6,041 bases of DNA from Gemmobacter sp. GTDB lineage: Bacteria > Pseudomonadota > Alphaproteobacteria > Rhodobacterales > Rhodobacteraceae. Every line of letters starts with the position of its first letter. Within the stretch, counting starts at the first letter, position 1. The notes under the pieces are model-generated. The model had not been told where the DNA came from. It ran no database searches and was given only the letters and a program-made list of their open reading frames with translations. Of the stretch, positions 1 to 6,041 are shown piece by piece. The stretch spans positions 10,671-16,711 of the forward strand of contig DOMY01000187.1 of assembly GCA_003509785.1 (NCBI GenBank), written 5' to 3'. The position numbers and the translations under genes are program-made.

Positions 1-2
1 GC

Positions 3-71
3 CCGCCGGTGAACTTCGCCGATGTGCAGCCCGGCATGTATGTGGGCGGCGGCAAAGCGCTGCCGTTCTGA
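3..71 (+). CDS. C-terminal end of an upstream gene, possibly the sugar-binding protein (partial)
   Basis: An open frame enters from the left edge and stops at TGA 69-71, giving 22 residues that end in MYVGGGKALPF. Codon choice is the same GC-rich type as in the genes downstream, and the stop lies only 4 bases before the next start, so this looks like the end of a real gene in the same operon. The tail is too short to identify. By position, directly before a MalF/MalG permease pair, the periplasmic solute-binding protein of the importer is the most likely product, but this is inference from gene order only. An unrelated enzyme gene is also possible. Confidence 0.6.
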   Translation, partial: PPVNFADVQPGMYVGGGKALPF

Positions 72-75
72 TCCG

Positions 76-1023
76 ATGATGACGCAAGTTCCCGCAAGCG
101 GGACGGAGGGGGCGGCCTATGCCGCCCCCGACCGCCCTTCACCGCCGCTGCGCCGCCGCTCTCCGGCGCTGCGCAAGGCATTTCCCTATCTTCTGGTGGC
201 CCCGGCGCTGGCCTATCTGCTGGTCATCACGCTCTATCCCGGCATTTTCGCGATTTACCAAAGCCTGTTCGTGGTCAAGTTCAACAGCTGGGATTGGGCA
301 GGGATCGACAATTACACCCGCCTGATGAAAGACCGCGAATTCTGGGCGGCCCTTGGCAATACCGCCATCATCGGCGGGCTGTCTCTGGCGCTGCAGACCG
401 GCATCGCGCTGGCCATCGCCTATTTCGCCTATCGTGACCCGCTGATCCGCGGCTGGCGGATCATCTTCCTGATGCCGATGCTGTTCATGCCCTCGGCCGT
501 GGCCTTCATCTGGAAACTGGCCTTCAACGACGGAAGGGTGATTTCAGACCTGCTGATGCGGGTGGGCATCGTCGATGGCAATGTGGATTGGCTGGCCCAT
601 ATCTGGCTGGCGCGCTTCACCCTGATCGTGGCCGATGTCTGGCAATGGACGCCGTTCCTGTTCATCATCTTCGTGGCAGCCCTTCAGGGCCAGGACCAGG
701 AGATCGAAGAGGCCGCCCGTCTGGATGGTGCCAGCTGGCCCCGCATCTTCTGGAACATCTCGCTGCCGATGATGCGCCCGATCATCGTGGTCGCCATCAC
801 CCTGCGCGGGATCGACATCACGACGATGTTCACCAACGTCTATATCATGACGCAAGGCAGCCCCGGTGGCGCGACCGAAACGATGAGCTTCTTCATCTAC
901 CGGCAGGGCTTCCGCATGTTCAACTTCGGCTATGCCTCGGCCGCTTCGGTGCTGATGCTGGTGATGACCGTCATCATCGCGCAGACCGTGGTGAAGCGCG
1001 CCTTCCATTCGGGAAAGAAATGA
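76..1023 (+). CDS. Carbohydrate ABC transporter permease, MalF/UgpA-type
   Basis: This is an inner-membrane subunit of a binding-protein-dependent importer, forming half of the channel for a sugar, polyol or similar solute. The 315-residue product has a Pro/Arg-rich cytoplasmic N-terminus (about 1-36) and six likely membrane segments, near 37-57, 92-117, 129-147, 181-203, 233-255 and 288-306. The cytoplasmic EAA loop that docks on the ATPase is clear: EEAARLDGAS at 211-220, followed by the conserved LP at 230-231. Late features such as TQGSPGGATET (259-269) are typical of MalF-class sugar permeases. Two adjacent ATGs (76 and 79) can start the protein. An in-frame ATG at 22 would add 18 residues unlike the family and overlap the upstream gene by 50 bases, so I reject it. 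No clear Shine-Dalgarno is seen, which suggests translational coupling to the upstream gene. The substrate cannot be told from sequence; it does not look like SmoF of the sorbitol/mannitol system as I recall it. Confidence 0.93.
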   Translation: MMTQVPASGTEGAAYAAPDRPSPPLRRRSPALRKAFPYLLVAPALAYLLVITLYPGIFAIYQSLFVVKFNSWDWAGIDNYTRLMKDREFWAALGNTAIIGGLSLALQTGIALAIAYFAYRDPLIRGWRIIFLMPMLFMPSAVAFIWKLAFNDGRVISDLLMRVGIVDGNVDWLAHIWLARFTLIVADVWQWTPFLFIIFVAALQGQDQEIEEAARLDGASWPRIFWNISLPMMRPIIVVAITLRGIDITTMFTNVYIMTQGSPGGATETMSFFIYRQGFRMFNFGYASAASVLMLVMTVIIAQTVVKRAFHSGKK

Positions 1024-1865
1024 TGGCCAGCGTCCGTAAAACCCGCGGCGAAAGCCTGCTGCTGCGCTATATCGTGCTGGGCAGCTGGGCCGCCGTCTGC
1101 CTGCTGCCGATCCTGTGGTTCCTGACGGTGGGCTTCCGCCCGCGGACAGAGATCATCACCCCCCAACCGATCTACTGGCCGAACTGGAGCCTGGATGCCT
1201 GGTATCTGCTGACCAGCGATTGGCCCATCGCGCAATATCTGCGCAATTCGGTGCTGGCCGTGGCCGGTTCGGTGGTGATCGACCTGATCCTGGCGATTCC
1301 GGCGGCCTATGCCCTGTCGCGCTACGAATTCAAAGGGCGCGAGGATATCGGCTTTTACATCCTGTCCACCCGGATGATGGCGCCCGCCATCGTGGCGGTG
1401 CCGATCTTCTTCCTGTTCCGCAACATGGGCCTGCTGGATACCGTCTGGGCCCTGATGCTGATCTATGCGGCGATCAACCTGTCACTGGTGACCTGGATCA
1501 TCCGCAGCTACATGCTGGATATCCCGAAGGAACTGGAAGATGCGGCCCGCACCGATGGCGCAGGCGATCTGACCATCCTGCGCGAAATCATCGTGCCCGC
1601 CTGCCTGCCCGGCATCATCACCGCCGCCGTGATCGCCGCCATCTTCGCGATCAACGAATTCCTGTTCACGCTGCTTATCGCCTCGACCTCCAAGGCCTAT
1701 ACCATGTCGGTGGCCCTTGCGAATTTCACCGGCGGTTCCGACGGCGTGATCTACAATGCAATCGCGCTTGTGTCTTTCCTCGCCTTCGTGCCGATCCTGA
1801 TCCTGGTGATCCTGATCCAGAAGCACCTGAGCCGGGGTCTGACCATGGGCGCCGTGAAAGGATAA
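1020..1865 (+). CDS. Carbohydrate ABC transporter permease, MalG/UgpE-type
   Basis: This is the second channel subunit of the sugar-type importer, partner of the preceding permease. The 281-residue product has an N-terminal membrane segment near 16-37, a periplasmic stretch with a WSLDAWYLL-type motif (56-64), then further segments near 75-98, 112-133, 142-162, 195-220 and 245-266. The ATPase-docking EAA loop is LEDAARTDGAG (172-182), with the VP pair at 192-193 in the usual LP position. The C-terminus (QKHLSRGLTMGAVKG) is a characteristic MalG-family ending. The gene overlaps the previous stop in an ATGATG arrangement; either ATG 1020 or ATG 1023 may be used, with a GGGAAAG element at 1011-1017 in front. 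The open frame continues upstream to 588, but that stretch is the shadow of the previous gene. Substrate unknown. Confidence 0.94.
   Translation: MMASVRKTRGESLLLRYIVLGSWAAVCLLPILWFLTVGFRPRTEIITPQPIYWPNWSLDAWYLLTSDWPIAQYLRNSVLAVAGSVVIDLILAIPAAYALSRYEFKGREDIGFYILSTRMMAPAIVAVPIFFLFRNMGLLDTVWALMLIYAAINLSLVTWIIRSYMLDIPKELEDAARTDGAGDLTILREIIVPACLPGIITAAVIAAIFAINEFLFTLLIASTSKAYTMSVALANFTGGSDGVIYNAIALVSFLAFVPILILVILIQKHLSRGLTMGAVKG
1857..1862 (+). promoter_or_regulatory. Ribosome binding site of the hybrid ATPase gene
   Basis: AAAGGA lies six bases before ATG 1869 and overlaps the last codons of the MalG-type gene. It supports 1869 as the start and shows that the ATPase gene keeps the translation signal expected for the third gene of a sugar-importer operon. 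Confidence 0.6.
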
Positions 1866-1868
1866 GCC

Positions 1869-2852
1869 ATGGCTTCGATCCATCTGCAGAACATCGTCAA
1901 ACGCTATGGCGCCTTCACCGGCGTGCAGCACATGTCGCTGGATATCCAGGACGAGGAGTTTCTGGTGCTGCTGGGGCCTTCGGGCTGCGGCAAGACCACC
2001 ACGATGCGCATGATCGCCGGGCTTGAAACCCCGACCGAGGGCAATATCGTGATCGGCGGCGAAGTGGTGAACGAGATCGACGCCCGCGACCGCGATGTGG
2101 CCATGGTGTTTCAGGGCTATGCGCTTTACCCGAACATGTCGATCTACGAAAATATCCGCTTCCCGCTGCGGATGCGCGGCGTCCCAGCGGCGGAACATGA
2201 CCGCCGCATCCGGCAGGCCGCCGACATGGTGGAACTGGGCTCGTTCCTGGATCGCAAGCCCGGCGCGCTTTCGGGCGGGCAGCGGCAGCGCGTGGCGCTG
2301 GCCCGCGCCCTGGTCAACGAACCCCGCGTGTTGCTGCTGGATGAACCGCTGGGCGCGCTGGATCTGAAACTGCGCGAGGCGATGCAGGACGAGCTGAAGG
2401 CGCTGCAGCAGCGGCTGGGCATCACCTTCGTCTTCGTCACCCATGACCAGCACGAGGCGCTGAGCATGGCCGACAGCCTTGCCGTCTTCAACGAAGGCCG
2501 CATCGCCCAGATCGGCACCCCGGAAGACATCTATGCCCGGCCCCGCACCCGGTTTGTCGCCGATTTCGTCGGCTCGTCCAACGTGCTGCCCCCTGATGTC
2601 ACCCGCGCCCTGGGCGGGCCTGCGCACTGGGCCTCGCTGCGGCCGGAATCGCTGCGTCTTACATTCGGCGGGCCGGTCACCGGCACGGTAACGGCGCTGC
2701 GCTATCTGGGGGCCGGATCGCGGGTCTCGGTGCAGATCGCCGGCGCCGAACTGGCGGCCTTTGTCCCCGCAGGCCAGCCGCTGCCCGAACCCGGCGCCAG
2801 CGTCGGGCTTGGCTTCGACATGGCCGCCCTGCATGTGATGGAGGGCGCATGA
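1869..2852 (+). CDS. ABC transporter ATPase, apparent hybrid: MalK-type N-half, YdcT/PotA-type C-half
   Basis: This cytoplasmic ATPase would power one or both importers. All nucleotide-binding motifs are intact in 327 residues: Walker A GPSGCGKTT (36-44), Q-loop Q82, signature LSGGQ (134-138), Walker B LLLDEP (155-160), D-loop ALD (163-165) and H-loop H192. The N-terminal part is of sugar-importer type: RDVAMVFQGYALYP (75-88) and YENIRFPLRMRGVP (93-106), where Pot-type proteins have VNTVFQDYALFPHM. After the signature it changes: ALVNEPRVLLLDEPLGALDLKLRE (in 147-170), LGITFVFVTHDQ (183-194), RPRTRFVADFVGSSNV (224-239) and SLRPESLRL (256-264) are YdcT/PotA-type, where MalK has the SNLDAKLR and IYVTHDQ forms. 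A short TOBE_2-like domain (about 235-325) follows; total length is near YdcT (about 337) and shorter than classical MalK (about 371). Its left neighbours are MalFG-type and its right neighbours YdcUV, so each half matches its own side. It overlaps the next gene by ATGA. I am very sure it is an importer ATPase, and fairly sure it is a fusion of two lineages. Confidence 0.93.
   Translation: MASIHLQNIVKRYGAFTGVQHMSLDIQDEEFLVLLGPSGCGKTTTMRMIAGLETPTEGNIVIGGEVVNEIDARDRDVAMVFQGYALYPNMSIYENIRFPLRMRGVPAAEHDRRIRQAADMVELGSFLDRKPGALSGGQRQRVALARALVNEPRVLLLDEPLGALDLKLREAMQDELKALQQRLGITFVFVTHDQHEALSMADSLAVFNEGRIAQIGTPEDIYARPRTRFVADFVGSSNVLPPDVTRALGGPAHWASLRPESLRLTFGGPVTGTVTALRYLGAGSRVSVQIAGAELAAFVPAGQPLPEPGASVGLGFDMAALHVMEGA
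2250..2312 (+). other. Probable recombination junction between two ABC ATPase genes
   Basis: This marks the interval in which the ATPase changes from MalK-type to YdcT/PotA-type (about residues 128-148, DRKPGALSGGQRQRVALARA and the next residue). Both families share nearly identical protein sequence here, so high-GC orthologous DNA would provide a natural short homology for crossing over. The reading frame is kept. The exact crossover base cannot be fixed without the parental genes; the first clearly YdcT-like residues are A145 and ALVNEP (147-152), and the last clearly MalK-like ones are near 93-106. Confidence 0.6.
2840..2845 (+). promoter_or_regulatory. Ribosome binding site of ydcU
   Basis: GGAGGG lies three bases before ATG 2849, inside the end of the ATPase gene. 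Together with the ATGA overlap it supports coupled translation of the ATPase and the YdcU permease. The spacing is short. Confidence 0.45.
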
Positions 2853-3787
2853 CCACCGCCGCCATCCTGCCCGAACGCGGCCCGGGTGACCGGCTGACCG
2901 CGATCTTCTGGCGCCATCCCCGGCTTCTGCTGGTGCTGCTGCTGTCGCCGCCGCTGATCTGGCTGGGGCTGGTCTATCTCGGGTCGCTGGCCGCGCTGCT
3001 GCTGCAGAGCTTCTATTCGATCGACGAGTTTTCCGGCGTGGTGAAGGAAGAATTCACCCTGAAAACCTATGCCGAACTGTTCCGCGCCCAGAACCTGGAT
3101 ATCATCCTGCGCACGGTGCTGATGGCGGGCGCCGTCACCCTGGGCTGTGCGGTGATCGCCTTTCCCATCGCCTATTTCGCCGCCCGCTTTGCCCGGGGCC
3201 GCTGGAAGGCGCTGTTCTATCTGGGGGTCATGCTGCCCCTGTGGTCCAGCTATCTGGTGAAGGTCTATGCCTGGAAACTGATCCTGGCCAAGGAAGGCAT
3301 CCTGACCTGGGCCGCCGAACATACCGGCACCTCGATCATTCTCGATGGCGTGCTGGCCCTGCCGGGCATCGGGGGCAATTCGCTGTCCACCTCGCCCATC
3401 GGCACCTTTCTGGTCTTCGTCTATGTCTGGCTGCCCTACATGATCCTGCCGATGCAGGCGGCGCTGGAACGGGTGCCGGTCTCGCTGCTGGAAGCCAGCG
3501 CCGATCTGGGCGCCGGCCGCGCGCAGACCTTCCGCAGCGTGATCCTGCCGCTTGCGCTGCCCGGCGTGGTGGCGGGGTCGATCTTCACCTTTTCGCTGAC
3601 TTTGGGCGATTACATCATCCCGCAGATCATCGGCACTTCGGCACGGTTCATCGGGCTGGCGGTCTACCAGTTTCAGGGCACCGCCGGAAACCTGCCACTG
3701 GCCGCCGCCTTTGCCGTGGTGCCCATCGCCATCATGCTGGTCTATCTGGCCATCGCCAAGCGCATGGGGGCTTTCGATGCACTCTGA
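2849..3787 (+). CDS. ydcU: Polyamine-type ABC transporter permease YdcU (PotB class)
   Basis: This is an inner-membrane channel subunit of the YdcSTUV importer, a spermidine/putrescine-class system linked to polyamine use in enterobacteria. The 312-residue product matches E. coli YdcU (about 313 residues, from memory) along its length: DIILRTVLMAGAVT (84-97), VMLPLWSSYLVKVYAW (127-142), IWLPYMILP-type VWLPYMILP (193-201), SIFTFSLTLGDYI (244-256) and the ending KRMGAFDAL, which differs from E. coli by one residue. Membrane segments lie near 27-53, 88-112, 120-147, 184-204, 234-256 and 283-303. The ATPase-docking loop is LLEASADLGAG (213-223), with LP at 233-234. It overlaps the ATPase gene by 4 bases and ydcV by 11. 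The identification as a YdcU ortholog is strong; transport of putrescine itself is inferred from the adjacent dehydrogenase. Confidence 0.95.
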   Translation: MTTAAILPERGPGDRLTAIFWRHPRLLLVLLLSPPLIWLGLVYLGSLAALLLQSFYSIDEFSGVVKEEFTLKTYAELFRAQNLDIILRTVLMAGAVTLGCAVIAFPIAYFAARFARGRWKALFYLGVMLPLWSSYLVKVYAWKLILAKEGILTWAAEHTGTSIILDGVLALPGIGGNSLSTSPIGTFLVFVYVWLPYMILPMQAALERVPVSLLEASADLGAGRAQTFRSVILPLALPGVVAGSIFTFSLTLGDYIIPQIIGTSARFIGLAVYQFQGTAGNLPLAAAFAVVPIAIMLVYLAIAKRMGAFDAL

Positions 3788-4583
3788 CCGCGCGCCGCTT
3801 GGCCTGAAACTCGCCGCCGCTGCCGGACTTTTGTTCCTGCATCTGCCGATCCTGCTGATCTTCCTCTATGCCTTCACCACCGAGGAGAAAAGCTATCAGT
3901 TCCCGCCGCCCGGCCTGACGCTGAAATGGTTCGCTGTCGCCTGGCACCGCGCCGATATCTGGCCGCCGCTCTGGCTATCCTTGCAGGTGGCCACCATCGC
4001 CACCGCGCTGGCGCTGATCCTTGGCACGCTGGTCTCTGCCGCCATGGCGCAAAGCCGGTTCTTCGGGCGCGAACAGATCAGCCTTCTGATCCTGCTGCCC
4101 ATCGCCTTGCCCGGCGTCATCACCGGCATGGCGCTGCGATCCGCCTTTTCGGTGATGGAGATCCCCTATTCCGTCTGGACCATCATCCTGGGCCACGCCA
4201 CCTTCTGCATCGTCATAGTCTACAACAACGCCGTCGCCCGCTTTCGCCGCCTGTCGGGCGGCATATTGGAGGCTTCAGCAGACCTTGGCGCCAACAGCTT
4301 TCAGACCTTCCGCCATGTGCTGCTGCCCAATCTCGGCTCGGCGCTGCTGGCGGGCGGGATGCTGGCCTTCGCCCTGTCATTCGACGAGGTGATCGTGACA
4401 ACCTTCACTGCGGGCCAGCAAAGCACCCTGCCGATCTGGATGCTGCAGGAACTGGTCCGCCCCCGGCAGCGGCCCGTCACCAATGTGGTGGCCATCGTGG
4501 TATTTGCCGCCACCGTGCTGCCGATCCTGATCGCCTATTACCTGACCCGCGGCGGCGCCGATACCGCCGGTGCGGGCAAATGA
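3777..4583 (+). CDS. ydcV: Polyamine-type ABC transporter permease YdcV (PotC class)
   Basis: This is the second channel subunit of the Ydc polyamine-type importer. The 268-residue product starts MHSDRAPLGLKLAA, almost the same as E. coli YdcV (MHSERAP start, about 264 residues, from memory). This fixes the start at ATG 3777 and rejects the in-frame upstream ATG at 3711. Other matching blocks are LLPIALPGVITGMAL (106-120), GHATFCIVIVYNNAVARFRR (139-158) and LAGGMLAFALSFDEVIVTTF (191-210). The ATPase-docking EAA loop is LEASADLGANS (164-174), with LP at 183-184. Membrane segments lie near 10-32, 66-90, 100-122, 135-152, 186-205 and 236-256. The coding region begins inside ydcU with an 11-base overlap. 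No binding-protein gene for this pair is in the window. Confidence 0.95.
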   Translation: MHSDRAPLGLKLAAAAGLLFLHLPILLIFLYAFTTEEKSYQFPPPGLTLKWFAVAWHRADIWPPLWLSLQVATIATALALILGTLVSAAMAQSRFFGREQISLLILLPIALPGVITGMALRSAFSVMEIPYSVWTIILGHATFCIVIVYNNAVARFRRLSGGILEASADLGANSFQTFRHVLLPNLGSALLAGGMLAFALSFDEVIVTTFTAGQQSTLPIWMLQELVRPRQRPVTNVVAIVVFAATVLPILIAYYLTRGGADTAGAGK

Positions 4584-4588
4584 GGGAG
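4583..4588 (+). promoter_or_regulatory. Ribosome binding site that decides the patD start
   Basis: AGGGAG lies six bases before ATG 4595. The other in-frame candidate, ATG 4580, would overlap the ydcV stop and add five residues (MRERD) that read through this site, so 4595 is the better start. Confidence 0.65.
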
Positions 4589-4594
4589 AGAGAC

Positions 4595-6028
4595 ATGACC
4601 CAGATCGACACCGCGCTGCTGATCGGCGCCCGCTTCGAAGCCGGGCAGGAAACGCCCGAACCGATCCTGAACCCGCGCAGCGGCGCGCTGATCCTTGATG
4701 TGGCCGAAGCCTCCACCGCGCAGGTCGATGCCGCCGTGGCCGCCGCCCGCAAGGCGTTTGAAGGCTGGAGCCGCAGCACCCCCGGCGAACGCTCAGCCGC
4801 CCTGCTGCGCATCGCCGACCGCGTGCAGGCCGAGGCCGAAGGCTTTGCCGCGCTGGAGGCGCTGAACTGCGGCAAGCCGATCGATGCCGCGCTGAACGAC
4901 GAAATTCCCGCCATCGTCGATTGCTTCCGCTTCTTTGCCGGGGCGGTGCGCACCCAGCACGGGCAGGTGGCGGGCGAATATCTGGCGGGCCATACCTCGA
5001 TGATCCGCCGCGATGCGGTGGGGGTGGTGGCCAGCATCGCCCCCTGGAACTATCCGCTGATGATGATGGCCTGGAAACTGGCCCCCGCCATCGGCGCGGG
5101 CAATACCGTGGTGTTCAAACCCAGCGAACAGACCCCGCTGACCGCGCTGAAAATGGCCCGCATCCTGGCGGAAGAACTGCCCGAAGGCGTGGTCAGCGTC
5201 CTCACCGGGCGCGGCCAGACGGTGGGCAGCTATCTGATCAACCATCCCGGCATCGACATGATCAGCCTGACCGGCGATGTCGCCACTGGCCGCAAGATGC
5301 TGGATGCCGCCGCGAAAACCGTGAAACGCACGCATTTGGAACTGGGCGGCAAGGCCCCGGTTCTGGTCTTCGACGATGCCGACATATCCGAGGTGGTCGA
5401 AGGCCTGCGCGCCTTCGGTTACTACAACGCCGGGCAGGATTGCACCGCCGCCTGCCGCATCTATGCCGGGAAAAAGGTCTATGACCGGCTGGTCGGCGAT
5501 CTCACCTCTGCCGTCTCCTCCATCGCGCTGGGGAATGAGGATGACAGCACCAACGAAATCGGCCCGCTCATCAGCCTGCGCCAGCGCGATCGGGTGGCCA
5601 GCTTCGTCAACCGCGCGCGCGAACTGACCCATGTGGAAATCACCACCGGCGGCACGGTGATGGATCAGGGCTTCTACTACAAACCTACCGTGATCGCCGG
5701 CGCCCGGCAGGAAGATGAAATCGTCCGGCGCGAGGTGTTCGGCCCCGTCGTCTCCATCACCCCGTTCTCAGACCCGGATCAGGCCGTGGCCTGGGCCAAT
5801 GACAGCGATTACGGTCTGGCCAGCAGCGTCTGGACCCGCGATGTCGGCCGCGCCATGGCGACGGCGGCGCGGCTCCGCTATGGCTGCACCTGGATCAACA
5901 CGCATTTCATGCTGGTCAACGAAATGCCGCATGGCGGGCTGAAGCAATCCGGCTATGGCAAGGACATGTCATCCTACGCGCTGGAGGATTACAGCGTGGT
6001 CCGCCACATCATGGTGAAACACGGCTGA
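4595..6028 (+). CDS. patD: Gamma-aminobutyraldehyde dehydrogenase PatD/YdcW
   Basis: This cytoplasmic NAD-dependent enzyme oxidises 4-aminobutanal (in equilibrium with 1-pyrroline) to GABA, the step after putrescine transamination. The 477-residue product is full length (E. coli YdcW has 474). Aldehyde dehydrogenase residues are all present: N152 in PWNYP, K175 in FKPSE, E249 in LELGGK, catalytic C283 in GQDCTA, and EVFGP at 380-384. Subfamily blocks that match YdcW rather than general betaine aldehyde dehydrogenases are NCGKPIDAALNDEIPAIVD (91-109), AGEYLAGHTSMIRRD (126-140), FGYYNAGQDCTAACRIYA (274-291), YGCTWINTHFMLVNEMPHGG (429-448) and the ending VVRHIMVKHG. It follows ydcV after 11 bases, the same order as ydcUVW in E. 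coli. Neither the transaminase nor a binding protein is in the window. A related omega-amino aldehyde substrate is the main alternative. Confidence 0.95.
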   Translation: MTQIDTALLIGARFEAGQETPEPILNPRSGALILDVAEASTAQVDAAVAAARKAFEGWSRSTPGERSAALLRIADRVQAEAEGFAALEALNCGKPIDAALNDEIPAIVDCFRFFAGAVRTQHGQVAGEYLAGHTSMIRRDAVGVVASIAPWNYPLMMMAWKLAPAIGAGNTVVFKPSEQTPLTALKMARILAEELPEGVVSVLTGRGQTVGSYLINHPGIDMISLTGDVATGRKMLDAAAKTVKRTHLELGGKAPVLVFDDADISEVVEGLRAFGYYNAGQDCTAACRIYAGKKVYDRLVGDLTSAVSSIALGNEDDSTNEIGPLISLRQRDRVASFVNRARELTHVEITTGGTVMDQGFYYKPTVIAGARQEDEIVRREVFGPVVSITPFSDPDQAVAWANDSDYGLASSVWTRDVGRAMATAARLRYGCTWINTHFMLVNEMPHGGLKQSGYGKDMSSYALEDYSVVRHIMVKHG

Positions 6029-6041
6029 CGCCAGCCCCCAC

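Noticed and set aside
22..75. Upstream ATG extension of the first permease
   Set aside because: It would overlap the upstream gene by 50 bases and add an 18-residue Cys/Arg-rich stretch unlike permease N-termini; the ATG pair at 76/79 fits the operon spacing.
588..1019. Long N-terminal extension in frame with the MalG-type permease
   Set aside because: The extension is an out-of-frame reading of the first permease; the real protein starts at the ATG pair 1020/1023 with normal MalG length.
76..1865. Naming the sugar permeases smoF/smoG (sorbitol/mannitol)
   Set aside because: The first permease does not match SmoF as I recall it beyond general MalF-class features, and no polyol dehydrogenase gene is beside it, so no substrate is assigned.
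1482..2834. Long open frame of 450 codons on the minus strand
   Set aside because: It runs antisense through the MalG-type and ATPase genes. Its His/Gly/Gln/Asp-rich protein has no recognisable domain, as expected when GC-rich codons are read from the other strand, and both genes beneath it are clearly real.
1869..2852. The ATPase as a frameshifted or broken pseudogene
   Set aside because: The frame is open throughout and all catalytic motifs are present and properly spaced; the change of family is a change of ancestry, not a frame break.
3926..4594. Long N-terminal extension in frame with patD
   Set aside because: It is an Arg/His/Pro-rich shadow of ydcV. The dehydrogenase family begins near MTQIDTALLIGARF, preceded by a clear ribosome binding site.
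4793..5632. Minus-strand open frame of 279 codons inside patD
   Set aside because: It is a low-complexity antisense shadow of a strongly conserved aldehyde dehydrogenase gene, with no family resemblance of its own.

Overview
This window is a single, tightly packed, plus-strand operon from a GC-rich bacterium. Strong G/C bias at third codon positions and the style of the proteins suggest an alphaproteobacterium, probably a Rhodobacterales/Paracoccaceae-type organism. That placement is an inference; no marker gene is present. All 6 kb is coding: gaps between genes are 3 to 11 bases or the genes overlap, and no promoter or terminator is visible inside the operon.

Layout from left to right: the last 22 codons of an unidentified upstream gene (3-71); two inner-membrane permeases of the carbohydrate (MalF/MalG) ABC class (76-1023 and 1020-1865); one ABC ATPase (1869-2852); two permeases of the spermidine/putrescine (PotB/PotC) class that match YdcU and YdcV closely (2849-3787 and 3777-4583); and a gamma-aminobutyraldehyde dehydrogenase, PatD/YdcW (4595-6028). 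The right half therefore follows the enterobacterial ydcSTUVW order (polyamine-type uptake plus oxidation of 4-aminobutanal to GABA). The left half is an ordinary sugar or polyol importer.

The main point of interest is the ATPase that joins the halves. Its first ~130 residues read as a MalK/UgpC-type sugar-importer ATPase, matching the permeases on its left. Everything from just after the LSGGQ signature reads as a YdcT/PotA-type ATPase, matching the permeases on its right. The switch falls in or beside the LSGGQRQRVA block, which both families share. The simplest reading is that two ABC operons were fused by an in-frame recombination or deletion between their ATPase genes (or were wrongly joined in assembly). 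This would have removed the 3' half of the sugar ATPase gene, the 5' half of ydcT, probably the polyamine-binding protein gene ydcS, and anything between. The result would be one hybrid ATPase serving two unrelated permease pairs, with the putrescine catabolic gene placed behind a sugar-uptake operon. Family comparisons are from memory of family sequences; no alignment or database search was run.
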